Shown one piece after another: positions 23,732-34,635 of a stretch of 54,859 bases of DNA; the first letter of the stretch is position 1, and each line of letters starts with the position of its first letter. Position numbers and translations under genes: made by a program. This DNA comes from Nitrosomonas sp. Lineage in GTDB: Bacteria > Pseudomonadota > Gammaproteobacteria > Burkholderiales > Nitrosomonadaceae. The notes below the pieces were generated by a model. That model was not told the DNA's origin and did not search any database. It saw only the letters and a program-made list of their open reading frames with translations. The stretch covers positions 1 through 54,859 of the forward strand of contig JAMXAG010000018.1 in NCBI GenBank assembly GCA_024281675.1. The letters are read 5' to 3'.

Positions 23732-24823
23732 ATGAGCCAAGTTTATAACTTCAGTGCAGGACCTGCCGTGCTTCCCAAGGAAGTATTACAACAAGCACGT
23801 GATGAAATGCTGGATTGGCACGGTAGCGGTATGTCCGTCATGGAAATGAGTCATCGTGGTAAAGAGTTTATGGCAATTGCCGAACAAACCGAGCATGATT
23901 TACGTGAATTAGCTGGAATACCCAGCAATTACAAGGTGCTATTTTTACAAGGTGGTGCATCCAGTCAATTTGCGATGGTCCCTATGAATCTGCTACAAGG
24001 GAAAAAGAAGTCTGACTATATCAATACCGGTCAATGGTCGAGCAAAGCAATTGAAGAAGCCAGCAGATATTGCACTGTAAATGTTGCTGCTTCGTCTTCC
24101 GATCGCAATTTTACCTATGTACCTTCACAAGATCAGTGGCGACTAGACCCTGAAGCTGCATATATACATTACACGAGCAACGAAACCATTGGTGGCGTGG
24201 AATTCCATTGGATCCCGAGAATCGATCCTAACCGTAACATTCCATTGGTCGTTGATATGTCCTCCGATATTTTATCGCGCCCAGTAAATGTCAGTCAGTT
24301 CGGATTGATTTATGCGGGTGCGCAAAAAAATCTAGGCCCCGCTGGCCTGACCATCGTGATTGTTTTAGAAGATTTATTGGGAAAATCTCTGGCGAATACC
24401 CCAACGCTTTTTGATTATCAAATCCATGCAAAAAATGATTCCATGTATAACACGCCGCCGACCTATGCCATGTATATTACTGGACTGGTATTACAATGGC
24501 TGAAGCAAAAAGGGGGCTTGGATGGAATCGAAGCTATTAATATTGCCAAAGCCAATTTGCTGTATGACTTTCTGGATAATAACGAGTACTACCACTGCCC
24601 GGTAGCAAAATCAGATCGATCACGCATGAACGTTCCTTTTACATTACACGACTCAGGCTTGGATGATGCATTTCTCAAACAAGCAAAATCATGTGGATTG
24701 ATTCAATTAAAAGGACACCGCTCAGTCGGCGGCATGCGTGCATCGATATACAATGCTATGCCACTCGAAGGTGTAGCAAAATTGGTAGCATTCATGAAGG
24801 AGTTTGCCGATCGTCATGCCTGA
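23732..24823 (+). CDS. serC: phosphoserine aminotransferase
   Basis: PLP enzyme converting 3-phosphohydroxypyruvate to phosphoserine (and acting in pyridoxal phosphate synthesis); 363 aa. The start is the ATG at 23732 (MSQVYNFSAGPAVLPKEVL) with AGAAGG upstream. A longer frame from a TTG at 23717 adds five residues not seen in the family. The PLP lysine is in GAQKNLGPAGLTIV. The stop overlaps the next gene's start by eight bases, indicating translational coupling to the phosphoglycerate dehydrogenase gene. Confidence 0.97.
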   Translation: MSQVYNFSAGPAVLPKEVLQQARDEMLDWHGSGMSVMEMSHRGKEFMAIAEQTEHDLRELAGIPSNYKVLFLQGGASSQFAMVPMNLLQGKKKSDYINTGQWSSKAIEEASRYCTVNVAASSSDRNFTYVPSQDQWRLDPEAAYIHYTSNETIGGVEFHWIPRIDPNRNIPLVVDMSSDILSRPVNVSQFGLIYAGAQKNLGPAGLTIVIVLEDLLGKSLANTPTLFDYQIHAKNDSMYNTPPTYAMYITGLVLQWLKQKGGLDGIEAINIAKANLLYDFLDNNEYYHCPVAKSDRSRMNVPFTLHDSGLDDAFLKQAKSCGLIQLKGHRSVGGMRASIYNAMPLEGVAKLVAFMKEFADRHA

Positions 24824-26018
24824 GTTTCAGCCAAATATTTTTAAGATACAGACTGCGAATCATATCTCGCCACTGGGTTTAAGCCGATTTCCTGTCAATT
24901 GTTATCAAATTGGTAATGACATCGCCCAACCAGATGCAATCCTGGTACGTTCGTTTAATCTGTTCAATGCAAATATTCCCTTGAGTGTCAAGGCCATTGG
25001 ACGCGCCGGTGCGGGTACTAACAATATTCCGGTGCAAGCAATGAATGCGCGTGGCGTACCTGTGTTTAATACGCCTGGTGCAAACGCCAATGCTGTCAAA
25101 GAATTGGTGCTGGCTAGCATGTTTTTAGCGGCGCGCAATATTGTTCCTGCATTAGAATTCGTAAAGACCTTGCAAGGCGACGACGCAACACTCAATACGC
25201 GCGCTGAGGATGGAAAAAAGCGCTACTCTGGCATCGAATTGCCAGGGCGCACACTGGGTGTTATCGGATTAGGTGAGATTGGCCGCTTGGTCGCTAATGC
25301 ATCCATCAAGCTAGGTATGAAAGTCATCGGCTATGATCCTAAAATCACGGTTGATTCAGCCTGGAGTCTGTCCGCAGAAGTCAAAAAAGCAAATAGCCTA
25401 GAGGACTTACTCCGGCGCAGTGATTTTATCAGCGTACACATTCCTTTACTGGATTCTACCCGTCATTTAATCGATGAGAAAAGTATTCAATTGATGAAAC
25501 AGGGGGTTATTATGCTGAATTTTTCTCGCAGCGCAATCGTAGATGAGGATGCCATTCTGAACGGTATATCGACAGGTAAAATTCGATATTATGTTTGCGA
25601 TTTCCCAAGTGAAAAATTGCAACATCGCGAATCTGTTATTACTTTACCGCATCTTGGCGCATCCACTCAGGAAGCCGAGGAAAATTGCGCAGTGATGGTA
25701 GTCAATCAACTGATTGATTATTTGCAAAATGGCAACATCACCAACACCGTTAATTTTCCTGATACACAGATGGAACGCGAGTCCCCTTATCGTGTCGCCG
25801 TCGCTAACGCCAACGTACCAAATATTCTAGGACAGATTTCTACCAGCATGGCGGAAGCTGGGCTTAATATTCATAACATGATCAACAAATCTCGCGGAGA
25901 AATGGCATATACACTGGCTGATGTAGACAGTCCGATACCAAACGAGGTTCTCAATAAAATCAAGGAAATCAATGGGGTTCTGATGGCTCGTTACATTCCC
26001 GCACCTGATTTTTGTTGA
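24816..26018 (+). CDS. serA: D-3-phosphoglycerate dehydrogenase (SerA-type, ACT domain)
   Basis: First enzyme of serine synthesis, feeding serC directly upstream; 400 aa from the ATG overlapping the serC stop. The NAD-binding motif GVIGLGEIGRLVA lies in the Rossmann domain. The catalytic Arg is in NFSRSAIVDE, the Glu in the following CDFPSEK segment, and the His in LPHLGASTQEAEEN. A C-terminal ACT domain starts with NVPNILGQISTSMAEAGLNI, as in serine-inhibited SerA. A TTG at 24804 would extend the N-terminus by four residues, but its ribosome site is too close. Confidence 0.93.
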   Translation: MPEFQPNIFKIQTANHISPLGLSRFPVNCYQIGNDIAQPDAILVRSFNLFNANIPLSVKAIGRAGAGTNNIPVQAMNARGVPVFNTPGANANAVKELVLASMFLAARNIVPALEFVKTLQGDDATLNTRAEDGKKRYSGIELPGRTLGVIGLGEIGRLVANASIKLGMKVIGYDPKITVDSAWSLSAEVKKANSLEDLLRRSDFISVHIPLLDSTRHLIDEKSIQLMKQGVIMLNFSRSAIVDEDAILNGISTGKIRYYVCDFPSEKLQHRESVITLPHLGASTQEAEENCAVMVVNQLIDYLQNGNITNTVNFPDTQMERESPYRVAVANANVPNILGQISTSMAEAGLNIHNMINKSRGEMAYTLADVDSPIPNEVLNKIKEINGVLMARYIPAPDFC

Positions 26019-26046
26019 TATGCAGTATCAATAATTTTTCTTCTTT

Positions 26047-27126
26047 ATGCTTGAGATTCTTAAACCACTACGAGATCAGATTGATACGATTGATGCAGAA
26101 TTGCTTAAATTGCTCAATCAACGCGCTGAGTTGGCACACAAGATTGGCGAAATCAAGCGGGACAGCAACAACAATGTCGCGTACCGCCCCGAACGTGAAG
26201 CGCAAATACTTGCGCATATTCAGCAACAAAACCCCGGTCCCTTAAGCAACGCACACATCCAACAACTTTTCATAGAAATCATGTCGGCGTGCCGTGCTTT
26301 AGAAAAATCGATACGGGTTGCTTACCTCGGCCCAAGTGGCACTTTCTCAGAAGATGCTGTACTTAAACGATTTGGCAATGCAATTACCTTGGTAGTCTGT
26401 GATTCCATTGACGAAGTATTTCGTGCAGTCGAGCTCGATGATGCTGATTATGGCGTTGCTCCGGTTGAAAACTCCACCGAGGGCGCAGTCGGCAGGACTA
26501 TGGATTTACTGTTACAGACCCCCCTGCTCATCTGCGGTGAAATTCAATTGCCTATACATCAGTCCATAATGTCGCGGTCTGCTGACTTAACACAGATTAG
26601 AAAAATTTATTCACACCCGCAGTCATTGGCACAATGCCAACATTGGTTGAAATCAAATTTACCGCAACTCTCAACTTCAGCTTTTATACACGCCAATAGT
26701 AATGCGGAAGCGGCCCGTCTCGCGGCAACCGATAAACTTTCCGCAGCAGTCGGCAGCAAAAGAGCTGCAAGCTTGTTCGGATTGACCGTCTGCGTAGAAA
26801 ATATTGAAGATGATCCAAAAAATACCACACGTTTCTTGATCATTGGCAATCAATGGGTTGATCCATCTGGTAAAGATAAAACTTCTTTGGCATTATCCAC
26901 GCATAACCGATCAGGTGCCATTTATCAAATATTGGAGCCACTCGCACGACACAATGTTAGTATGAGTCGTCTGGAATCACGGCCATTACGTACAGGTCTA
27001 TGGAGTTATGCATTTTTTATCGATCTGGAAGGACATCAACACAACGACAATGTAGCGGCCGCACTCTCGGAAATACAAGAGAAAGCATCTTTCCTGAAAA
27101 TATTGGGATCATATCCATCCTCCTAG
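26047..27126 (+). CDS. pheA: bifunctional chorismate mutase / prephenate dehydratase
   Basis: Converts chorismate to prephenate and then phenylpyruvate (phenylalanine branch); 359 aa. The AroQ-type mutase helix bundle covers residues 1-90 (LKPLRDQIDTIDAELLKLLNQRAELA). The prephenate dehydratase domain starts near 95 (RVAYLGPSGTFSEDA). A C-terminal ACT domain carries the Phe-binding ESRP motif (SRLESRPLRTGLWSYAFF). ATG start with a weak ribosome site, 28 bases after the phosphoglycerate dehydrogenase gene. Confidence 0.98.
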   Translation: MLEILKPLRDQIDTIDAELLKLLNQRAELAHKIGEIKRDSNNNVAYRPEREAQILAHIQQQNPGPLSNAHIQQLFIEIMSACRALEKSIRVAYLGPSGTFSEDAVLKRFGNAITLVVCDSIDEVFRAVELDDADYGVAPVENSTEGAVGRTMDLLLQTPLLICGEIQLPIHQSIMSRSADLTQIRKIYSHPQSLAQCQHWLKSNLPQLSTSAFIHANSNAEAARLAATDKLSAAVGSKRAASLFGLTVCVENIEDDPKNTTRFLIIGNQWVDPSGKDKTSLALSTHNRSGAIYQILEPLARHNVSMSRLESRPLRTGLWSYAFFIDLEGHQHNDNVAAALSEIQEKASFLKILGSYPSS

Positions 27127-27201
27127 TTTTGCACTACAAACCATTTTCTATTCTGCTTAACACTTTATTAAATCAATTTCTTGTAAAAATTACCCTTTTT
27201 T

Positions 27202-28320
27202 ATGAATCTTTGTGACTTCGTCCCGGAAAACATCCGTTTAATCCAACCTTACCAACCAGGCAAGCCGATCTCCGAGCTAGCACGGGAAATTGGTCTAGAT
27301 GCAAGTACTATTATCAAGCTTGCTTCCAACGAGAATCCGCTGGGCGTTAGTCCGTTAGCATTAGATGCCATGATTAATGCCATGCAAAATGTAGCATTGT
27401 ATCCGGACGGCAGTGGCTTCGAATTAAAAGCTGCTTTATCACGCCATTATGATGTTAAATCTGAACAAATCATTCTCGGCAATGGCTCCAATGACGTGCT
27501 GGATTTAGCTGCGCGCATATTTCTTAAGCCCGGTGCATCGGCAGTTTACTCGCAGCATGCTTTTGCAGTATACCCCTTGGTAGTACAAATTACCGGTGCG
27601 CATGGCACTCAAGTCCCCGCCCGAGACTATGGTCACGATCTACCTGCCATGCTGGATGCCATCAAACCAGAAACACGCATGGTATTTATCGCCAACCCCA
27701 ATAACCCAACAGGCACAATATCCAATACCGATGATTTGTATCGCTTCATTGGGCGAGTGTCACGAGACGTATTGATTGTGCTCGATGAAGCTTATTACGA
27801 ATATTTACCGGAAATCAACAAAACCAACAGCATTCAGTGGTTGAAAGAATTTCCGAATTTAGTTGTAACGCGGACTTTTTCAAAAATTTATGGTTTAGCA
27901 GGTGCGCGTGTCGGTTTTGCCATCGCCCATTCTGATGTCGCTGATTTAATGAATCGTGTACGGCAACCATTTAACGTAAGCAGCATTGGTTTAGCGGGTG
28001 CCTTAGCAGCGCTGAATGATAGTGAATTTATTCAAAAATCCTATGCATTGAATCGAGCAGGGATGTTGCAACTCACTGATGGTTTTCGCAAGCTCAATAT
28101 CGAATTTATACCCTCTGTTGGTAATTTCATCAGCTTCCGTATCAAAGGCGATGCGGCCAATATACCCAAGGTATATCAAAATCTGTTGCGCCAAGGCATC
28201 ATCATCCGCCCCCTCGGTATTTATGAAATGCCGCATCATCTAAGGGTAACAGTCGGCTTAGCTTCAGAAAACGAACGGTTTTTACACGCACTCGAATACG
28301 CTTTAGGAGAACTTGCTTGA
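27202..28320 (+). CDS. hisC: histidinol-phosphate aminotransferase
   Basis: Class II PLP aminotransferase, 372 aa, of the HisC/aromatic type. The N-terminal substrate region has [10 protein letters not shown]. The PLP Asp and Tyr are in VLDEAYYEY, and the lysine is in [15 protein letters not shown]. In this operon, between pheA and DAHP synthase/tyrA, such enzymes often also transaminate phenylpyruvate and hydroxyphenylpyruvate, so it may serve both histidine and aromatic synthesis; that dual role is inference. Its stop codon overlaps the next start. Confidence 0.94.
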   Translation: MNLCDFVPENIRLIQPYQPGKPISELAREIGLDASTIIKLASNENPLGVSPLALDAMINAMQNVALYPDGSGFELKAALSRHYDVKSEQIILGNGSNDVLDLAARIFLKPGASAVYSQHAFAVYPLVVQITGAHGTQVPARDYGHDLPAMLDAIKPETRMVFIANPNNPTGTISNTDDLYRFIGRVSRDVLIVLDEAYYEYLPEINKTNSIQWLKEFPNLVVTRTFSKIYGLAGARVGFAIAHSDVADLMNRVRQPFNVSSIGLAGALAALNDSEFIQKSYALNRAGMLQLTDGFRKLNIEFIPSVGNFISFRIKGDAANIPKVYQNLLRQGIIIRPLGIYEMPHHLRVTVGLASENERFLHALEYALGELA

Positions 28321-29333
28321 TCATTGTGATGAAAAAAACAGCCACCGAAGAACAAATCGGTTCAGTAACCCAAAAAATCGAAGCTGTAGGACACGGTACT
28401 AATATTTCACGCGGTACTAATCGCATCGTAATTGGTGCCATTGGCGACGAAAGGAAGCTCACTCCAGAAATGTTTGATTCCATGCCTGGCGTGGAATTTT
28501 CTATGCACATTGTCAAGCAATATAAAATTGTCTCCAGAGAATCCCATACCACTAATTCCATCATTGATATACGAGGCATTCCAATCGGTGGCGAGCAAAT
28601 TCAAGTAATCGCGGGCCCTTGTTCAGTTGAAACCCAAGCACAAATGGATTTAGCCGCACAGCAAGTCGCTGCGGCAGGATGCCGCTTGATGCGCGGCGGC
28701 GCCTTTAAGCCACGTACGAATCCTTATACTTTTCAGGGCACCGGCGTCGATGGATTAAAAATATTCCGGGCAGCTGCTGACAAATATCATTTACCGATTG
28801 TCACTGAACTAATGGATGTTCGCATGCTAGATACCTTTCTGAAGCAGGATGTTGATCTGATTCAAATCGGTACGCGTAATATGCAAAATTTTGACCTTTT
28901 AAAAGAAGTTGGGCGTATTAATAAACCCGTTATTCTCAAACGCGGCTTATCTGCAACCATCGCCGAATGGCTGATGGCTGCAGAATATATTGCTGCTGGT
29001 GGGAATCACCAAATTATTTTTTGCGAACGTGGTATTCGCACTTTCGAAACGGCTTACCGCAATGTTTTGGATATTACGTGCATACCTGTTCTAAAACGGG
29101 AAACGCATCTCCCGGTTATTATCGATCCGTCACATGCAGGTGGAAAATCATGGATGGTTCCTGCACTGGCGCGCGCAGCAATTGCAGCAGGTGCCGATGG
29201 TCTACTGGTGGAAATGCACCCCAATCCTTGTGAAGCCTGGTGTGATGCCGATCAAGCTTTGAGTCCACAGGAACTAAACCAGTTGATGGAATCGCTAAAC
29301 GGTATTGCACGAGCTATTGGCCGCAGCATATAG
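28317..29333 (+). CDS. aroF: 3-deoxy-7-phosphoheptulonate synthase, class I-beta
   Basis: First step of the shikimate pathway, condensing phosphoenolpyruvate and erythrose 4-phosphate; 338 aa. An N-terminal ferredoxin-like regulatory domain (1-70) is followed by a TIM barrel with IAGPCSVE (98-105), [21 protein letters not shown] and the metal-binding DPSHAGG. The start is a TTG at 28317 overlapping the hisC TGA (TTGA). AGGAG lies seven bases upstream, and MIIVMKK matches the family N-terminus, so I prefer TTG to the later ATG. Confidence 0.95.
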   Translation: MIIVMKKTATEEQIGSVTQKIEAVGHGTNISRGTNRIVIGAIGDERKLTPEMFDSMPGVEFSMHIVKQYKIVSRESHTTNSIIDIRGIPIGGEQIQVIAGPCSVETQAQMDLAAQQVAAAGCRLMRGGAFKPRTNPYTFQGTGVDGLKIFRAAADKYHLPIVTELMDVRMLDTFLKQDVDLIQIGTRNMQNFDLLKEVGRINKPVILKRGLSATIAEWLMAAEYIAAGGNHQIIFCERGIRTFETAYRNVLDITCIPVLKRETHLPVIIDPSHAGGKSWMVPALARAAIAAGADGLLVEMHPNPCEAWCDADQALSPQELNQLMESLNGIARAIGRSI

Positions 29334-29353
29334 TAGCGCATCACGAGAATACC

Positions 29354-30238
29354 ATGAAAAACCACGCCACTCCGCACATTGATAAACTTGTCATCATCGG
29401 CGTAGGCTTGATCGGCGGATCATTTGCATTAGCATTGCGCCAAGCTGGTGTGGTTCAGCATATCACAGGCATCGGTCGTAATTTGGAAAACATGCAACGT
29501 GCCTTAGAGCAGGGCGTAATCGATGAAATTGCCGATAATTATGCTGCAGCGCTCATTGACGCAGACCTGCTGTTTCTCGCCATGCCAGTTGGACAAACCG
29601 AGCTGATCATGGCACAAATTGCACCTCACTTAGAGCCGGACACGATCATCACGGACGCCGGAAGTACTAAACAAGATGTTATTATTTCCGCCCTGAAGCA
29701 TCTGCCCCCCCAAAACATTATCAACTTTGTTCCGGGCCATCCTATTGCAGGTACAGAACAAAGCGGCGTGACAGCAGCACAAGCTAATTTATATAAGGGC
29801 AAGCATGTGGTTCTGACGCCTCTTGAACAAACTAATCCAGCAACACTCGAAATAGTCTGTCAATTGTGGCAAGCGTGCGGTGCAAAAATTTCAACCATGC
29901 ATGCTGATGAGCATGATCAAATACTAGCCATCACCAGTCATTTACCACACGTATTGGCGTTCACTATGATGCGTTATCTGCATCACAGTACCAACAATCC
30001 TGACAGCCTACTCCGTTTTGCAGGCAGTGGATTTCGAGATTTCACTCGTATCGCTGGCAGTTCCCCGGAAATGTGGCGTGACATTTGCTTGGCAAACCGC
30101 GAAGAACTCCTCAAGCAGATGGAAGCTTACAATACAGAATTAAAAGCCGTGCAAACATTGCTGGAACAAAAAGACCAAGAGGGCTTAGAGCAAGTATTTC
30201 AACAGGCCCGAGCAATTCGGCAAACTTGGCACAACTAA
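29354..30238 (+). CDS. tyrA: prephenate dehydrogenase
   Basis: NAD(P)-dependent oxidative decarboxylation of prephenate (or arogenate) on the way to tyrosine; 294 aa. The Rossmann motif VGLIGGSFALAL starts near residue 17. Conserved segments are TDAGSTKQDV, FVPGHPIAGTEQSG and ITSHLPHVLAF. It is the last gene of the operon in this window; in related bacteria aroA, cmk and rpsA commonly follow, but here a 655-base gene-free stretch does. Confidence 0.96.
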   Translation: MKNHATPHIDKLVIIGVGLIGGSFALALRQAGVVQHITGIGRNLENMQRALEQGVIDEIADNYAAALIDADLLFLAMPVGQTELIMAQIAPHLEPDTIITDAGSTKQDVIISALKHLPPQNIINFVPGHPIAGTEQSGVTAAQANLYKGKHVVLTPLEQTNPATLEIVCQLWQACGAKISTMHADEHDQILAITSHLPHVLAFTMMRYLHHSTNNPDSLLRFAGSGFRDFTRIAGSSPEMWRDICLANREELLKQMEAYNTELKAVQTLLEQKDQEGLEQVFQQARAIRQTWHN

Positions 30239-30893
30239 ATCAGGCGATTCAGCATCAAAAATATTAAATGTAGAAACTATTGCAACACCGTAATTGCTTA
30301 CTCAATCGACTTAAAAATCAATCCATTACTTGACTGGATACGATAGCACAAGCAATTGCTGTAAATATTCGTATGAGCTATTGCGAAATGTGAATGTTCA
30401 GTAAGTCTCTTCCTTTCCAATTCGGCATCGGTGGAAAATAACGACTACCACGATTTACGAATTCCTTGAGTTTTCTGAATTTTGTATTCTGGTATTTGCA
30501 TTTCCTTGCAATTTATTTTTCTTCTGACAATAAAGTAAGGTGATTCGTGATAAATATCAGGATAAAAATACTAGTTGAATAGAGTAAACATCCCAGTAGG
30601 AAATTCATAGATTGTAGGAGTCAATGCATGTTCAAAATGTGCAACAATTAGAATACATTAGGTAGGTTGAACATGAATGGAATATACGCACTACTTCGCA
30701 GTTTATTAAATCACAAAACTGATTAAGTGGTGAATATCACAGAATATTCCAAGCAAAGAATTATAAAATCAATACTTATAAAGCAAGTGGTTGATTCATA
30801 AACGCAAATTATTAAATCTAATATAAAGTCAAGTATTCTTTTATTTATATTAGGTTTTTTGATTATTTTATTTTTTTATTTCAGTGTAGGTGT
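30239..30893. other. 655-base gene-free AT-rich stretch with a terminator-like hairpin
   Basis: No frame here looks coding. Near the right end CTAATATAAA (30818-30827) and TTTATATTAG (30844-30853) form a perfect 10-bp stem with a 16-base loop, followed by GTTTTTT, a terminator-like structure on the plus strand just before the copper oxidase gene. It could terminate a leader transcript or read-through from tyrA. The rest shows no recognisable gene fragment. Confidence 0.45.
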
Positions 30894-32471
30894 ATGATGG
30901 TTGCTAAACAGTTTACTTGTGTTATTTCTTTCAAGCTACAAAGCTTAATTCAGGGCTTTATAGTTGCGCTAACTCTTTTAGCGGTTCTACAAAGCTATTC
31001 TTCGATTGCTTCTGCAGCATCATCTGCGCATATCAAAGGAGCGTTTGGCCCACTACATAATTGGCCCATCATTCCTATTGCAATGATGCTGATGCCCGAT
31101 GGTCGAGTATTTGCCTATGGAACAAATACAGCAGGTGCACAAGGCGCAACAATGTATTATGCAATTTGGGATCCTAATTTAGGGACCAATATCAATGCAT
31201 TTACAGTTTTGCCAAATACAACCAACACTGATATTTTTTGTGCCGGTCATGCACTCATTCCAGCCACAGGTCAAGCTCTAATTGTCGGTGGAGATGCACT
31301 AGTAAATGGATTGCGCAATTACGCCAATAGCGACGTCAATATTTTTGATCCAGCAACTGACACATTAATACGTCAACCACAGCAGATGGCTTATAAACGT
31401 TGGTATGCAACGAGTGTTACCATGCCAAACGGGGAGCATGTTGTTCTTGGTGGACGGAATGATCGGTTTTTTGCCGGATCCACAACGAAACCTGCGACCA
31501 CTGCTTCTTATTCACCTACTCCGGAAGTTCGTGCCATCGACGGAAGCTGGCGTTCACTTACAACCGCAACCGACGATTATGCTTATGGGGCCTTAGGTGC
31601 AGCTTCCTGGTACTATCCTCGTGCATGGGTAAATCCTCAAGGTAAAATATTCATTCTTTCTCATTGGGATGCCGCATACAAGCTGGATATAACCAATACC
31701 GGCACAGTAACGAAATATCAAACCACAAAACCCAAATCAGGTCGTTGGGAATTACCGAGCGTAATGTATGCCCCAGGTAAAATATTTTCTTTGCGTCGGA
31801 ATCGCACGGCTATTACCGTAAATATCAATGGTAGCGGTGATCCGGTAGTCAGCCCTGCAGGCACACCGAGTGTTGAACGTTTGTACGGAAGCACTACAGT
31901 ATTAGCGGATGGAAAAGTTTGGATTAATGGAGGATCCTCTTCAGGAAATAGCCTAACAGGTGCAACATTGACTACCGAGCTTTGGAATCCTGCAACCAAT
32001 ACATGGTCTATGGCAGCCAATGCCTCGACCTACAGGCTTTATCACTCTACATCTCTCTTGTTGCCGGATGGCACAATAATCACCGGAGGCGGTGGAGCAC
32101 CTGGGCCTCTCAAACAATTAAATGGTGAAATTTACTATCCACCTTATTTGTTCAAAAAAGATGGCAGCGGTCAGCTTGCCTTTAGACCGGAAATTATCGA
32201 TGCGCCAACAACGACTATAGGATGGAATCAAAATTTTTCTGTGGAATCAGACGAGGTCATTAGTCGTGTGACACTTTTACGAGTGGGCGCTGTAACGCAT
32301 AATCTTGATGCCGAAGCCCGTTTCTTCAATCTTGCAGTACCCATAAAGAATAAAATTGTAACGCTTAAAACCCCTGCAAACGCTAATATTGCACCACCAG
32401 GATATTATATGTTGTTTGTTTGGAATTCGATTGGCGTGCCTTCAATTGCAAGAATCATTCACATTAGTTAG
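30894..32471 (+). CDS. secreted galactose-oxidase-like copper radical oxidase
   Basis: 525 aa with a probable signal peptide (hydrophobic 20-33, then Ala-rich ASAASSAH near 40-46), so exported. A Kelch-type beta-propeller is followed by a C-terminal immunoglobulin-like domain (DUF1929 type, from about 430). All residues of the fungal copper-radical site have counterparts: Cys116 (DIFCAGHAL) and Tyr171 (RWYATS) for the Cys-Tyr cofactor, Tyr383-His384 (RLYHSTSLLLPDG) and His469 (GAVTHN) for copper. The family oxidises primary alcohols or aldehydes to produce hydrogen peroxide; the substrate is unknown. It stands alone between the tyrA operon and uvrB. Glyoxal-oxidase-like or GlxA-like activity is as likely as galactose oxidation. 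Confidence 0.85.
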   Translation: MMVAKQFTCVISFKLQSLIQGFIVALTLLAVLQSYSSIASAASSAHIKGAFGPLHNWPIIPIAMMLMPDGRVFAYGTNTAGAQGATMYYAIWDPNLGTNINAFTVLPNTTNTDIFCAGHALIPATGQALIVGGDALVNGLRNYANSDVNIFDPATDTLIRQPQQMAYKRWYATSVTMPNGEHVVLGGRNDRFFAGSTTKPATTASYSPTPEVRAIDGSWRSLTTATDDYAYGALGAASWYYPRAWVNPQGKIFILSHWDAAYKLDITNTGTVTKYQTTKPKSGRWELPSVMYAPGKIFSLRRNRTAITVNINGSGDPVVSPAGTPSVERLYGSTTVLADGKVWINGGSSSGNSLTGATLTTELWNPATNTWSMAANASTYRLYHSTSLLLPDGTIITGGGGAPGPLKQLNGEIYYPPYLFKKDGSGQLAFRPEIIDAPTTTIGWNQNFSVESDEVISRVTLLRVGAVTHNLDAEARFFNLAVPIKNKIVTLKTPANANIAPPGYYMLFVWNSIGVPSIARIIHIS

Positions 32472-32494
32472 TAATAAAGCATTGACCATCGACC

Positions 32495-32528
32495 AAGGAG
32501 TTACAGCAGCACGATTCGGTAACTCCTT
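32495..32528. terminator. hairpin between convergent copper oxidase and uvrB
   Basis: AAGGAGTTAC and GTAACTCCTT form a perfect 10-bp stem with a 14-base loop between two convergent genes, overlapping the uvrB stop codon. Position and stem suit a bidirectional terminator, but neither side has a T-run. Confidence 0.5.
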
Positions 32529-34557
32529 AGGTTGAAATCGAAAAACCAATTAGCAGTTTATTCTTAAGAGCTTTGAGTTCATCGCGATATTGTGCAGCTT
32601 GCTCAAATTCTAAATTTTTAGCCGCAGTATGCATCTTCTTCTCAATACGCTGAATCTCCTTGGAAAGCTGTGTTTCGCTCATGGTGTTATAGCGTGCTTG
32701 CTGTTGCGCAACCTTGAAATCTTGTTGTGCAGTTTCCGAGTTGTACACACCATCAATTAAATCTTTGATACGTTTACTGACAGAGCGCGGAGTAATTTGG
32801 TTGCGCTGATTGTGTTGAATTTGCTTTTTCCTTCGACGATTAGTTTCATCAATGGCTGTACGCATGGACCTCGTAATCTTATCTGCGTATAAAATAGCAG
32901 TGCCATTGATATGACGCGCTGCGCGACCGATAGTCTGAATTAGGGAGCGTTCAGAACGTAAAAACCCCTCCTTATCCGCATCCAGTATCGCCACAAGAGA
33001 CACTTCAGGAATATCCAACCCCTCACGCAGTAAATTAATACCAATTAACACATCAAACTGACCCAAGCGTAAATCACGAATAATTTCGACGCGCTCGACC
33101 GTATCAATATCCGAGTGCAAGTAGCGTACTTTGATGCGGTGCTCAGAAAAATAATCGGTCAGATCTTCCGCCATACGCTTGGTCAATGTTGTAACCAACA
33201 CACGCTCATTTTTATTCGTGCGCACAGTGATCTCAGACATCAAATCATCGACTTGGGTTGTAACGGGGCGAATATCAATGATGGGATCGACCAAACCAGT
33301 GGGACGCACTACCTGCTCAACCACTTGACCGCTGTGCAATGCTTCATAATTTGCAGGCGTTGCCGAAACAAATATAGTTTGCGGCATCCTACGCTCAAAT
33401 TCCTCGAACTGAAGTGGTCGGTTGTCCAGCGCCGAAGGCAAGCGGAAACCATAATTCACCAGATTTTCCTTACGGGCTCGATCACCGCGATACATACCGC
33501 CGATTTGCGGTACTGTGACATGGCTTTCATCAATGATCATCAAGGCATTTGATGGCAAATAATCCAGCAAAGTTGGCGGTGGCTCGCCAGGTCTTTTACC
33601 AGATAGATGCCGAGAATAATTTTCAATGCCTTTACAAAACCCCAGTTCATTTAACATCTCCAAATCAAACCGCGTACGCTGCTCTAGACGTTGTGCCTCC
33701 ACCAAACGCTGTTCTTGGTAAAAATGCTCTAATCGTTCACGGAGCTCAATTTTGATAGTTTCGATCGCTCGCAAAGTAGTCGATCGCGGCGTGACATAGT
33801 GACTGGATGGATAAACAGTATAGCGTAAGAGCTTTTGTAAAATGCGCCCCGTCAACGGATCGAATAATGCCAAGCTATCTACTTCATCATCGAATAATGT
33901 CACACGTACAGCAGCCTCAGAGTTTTCTGCCGGAAAAATATCGACCACATCACCTCGAACGCGAAACACACCGCGCTTAAACTCCAATTCATTACGGTCA
34001 TACTGCATTTCAGTCAATCGCTTAATAATGTCACGCTGGACAATTTTTTCACCATTACGCAAATGTAAAATCATGCCATGATAGTCCACCGGATCGCCAA
34101 TACCATAGATACATGATACTGTTGCAACAATGATCGCATCATCGCGTTCGAGTAAAGACTTGGTCGCCGACAATCGCATCTGTTCAATATGGTCATTGAT
34201 ACTAGAGTCTTTTTCGATAAACAAATCACGCGCAGGCACATAGGCTTCCGGTTGATAATAATCATAATAGGAGACAAAATACTCGATAGCATTTTCCGGA
34301 AAAAACTCACGCATTTCTGCGTAAAGTTGAGCGGCAAGGGTTTTATTGGGCGCCATCACGATAGCCGGTCGTCCTAACCGTGCAATCATATTAGCAATCG
34401 TATATGTTTTTCCTGAACCAGTAACGCCGAGTAATGTCTGGAAAGCAAGCCCGTCATGAATACCTTCGATGAGTTTCTCAATTGCCATCGGTTGATCCCC
34501 TGCCGGTTCAAATGCTTGATGAAGTTTATAGGGACTATTGGGGAAGGTAATGATCAC
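32527..34557 (-). CDS. uvrB: excinuclease ABC subunit B
   Basis: DNA damage recognition and helicase-like subunit of nucleotide excision repair; 676 aa, full length. The Walker A GVTGSGKT is at residues 44-51. The damage-probing beta-hairpin region is [13 protein letters not shown], the Walker B is MIIDESH, and the helicase motifs include [16 protein letters not shown]. The C-terminal UVR domain (about 635-670) binds UvrC. It is monocistronic here. Confidence 0.98.
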   Translation of the reverse strand: MIITFPNSPYKLHQAFEPAGDQPMAIEKLIEGIHDGLAFQTLLGVTGSGKTYTIANMIARLGRPAIVMAPNKTLAAQLYAEMREFFPENAIEYFVSYYDYYQPEAYVPARDLFIEKDSSINDHIEQMRLSATKSLLERDDAIIVATVSCIYGIGDPVDYHGMILHLRNGEKIVQRDIIKRLTEMQYDRNELEFKRGVFRVRGDVVDIFPAENSEAAVRVTLFDDEVDSLALFDPLTGRILQKLLRYTVYPSSHYVTPRSTTLRAIETIKIELRERLEHFYQEQRLVEAQRLEQRTRFDLEMLNELGFCKGIENYSRHLSGKRPGEPPPTLLDYLPSNALMIIDESHVTVPQIGGMYRGDRARKENLVNYGFRLPSALDNRPLQFEEFERRMPQTIFVSATPANYEALHSGQVVEQVVRPTGLVDPIIDIRPVTTQVDDLMSEITVRTNKNERVLVTTLTKRMAEDLTDYFSEHRIKVRYLHSDIDTVERVEIIRDLRLGQFDVLIGINLLREGLDIPEVSLVAILDADKEGFLRSERSLIQTIGRAARHINGTAILYADKITRSMRTAIDETNRRRKKQIQHNQRNQITPRSVSKRIKDLIDGVYNSETAQQDFKVAQQQARYNTMSETQLSKEIQRIEKKMHTAAKNLEFEQAAQYRDELKALKNKLLIGFSIST

Positions 34558-34635
34558 AGGTATAATTCCATTAATAACTTTGTTTCAATAATATTTTAAC
34601 ACGCTGCTTTATTTACTATCGTACAAGGATTTTTT

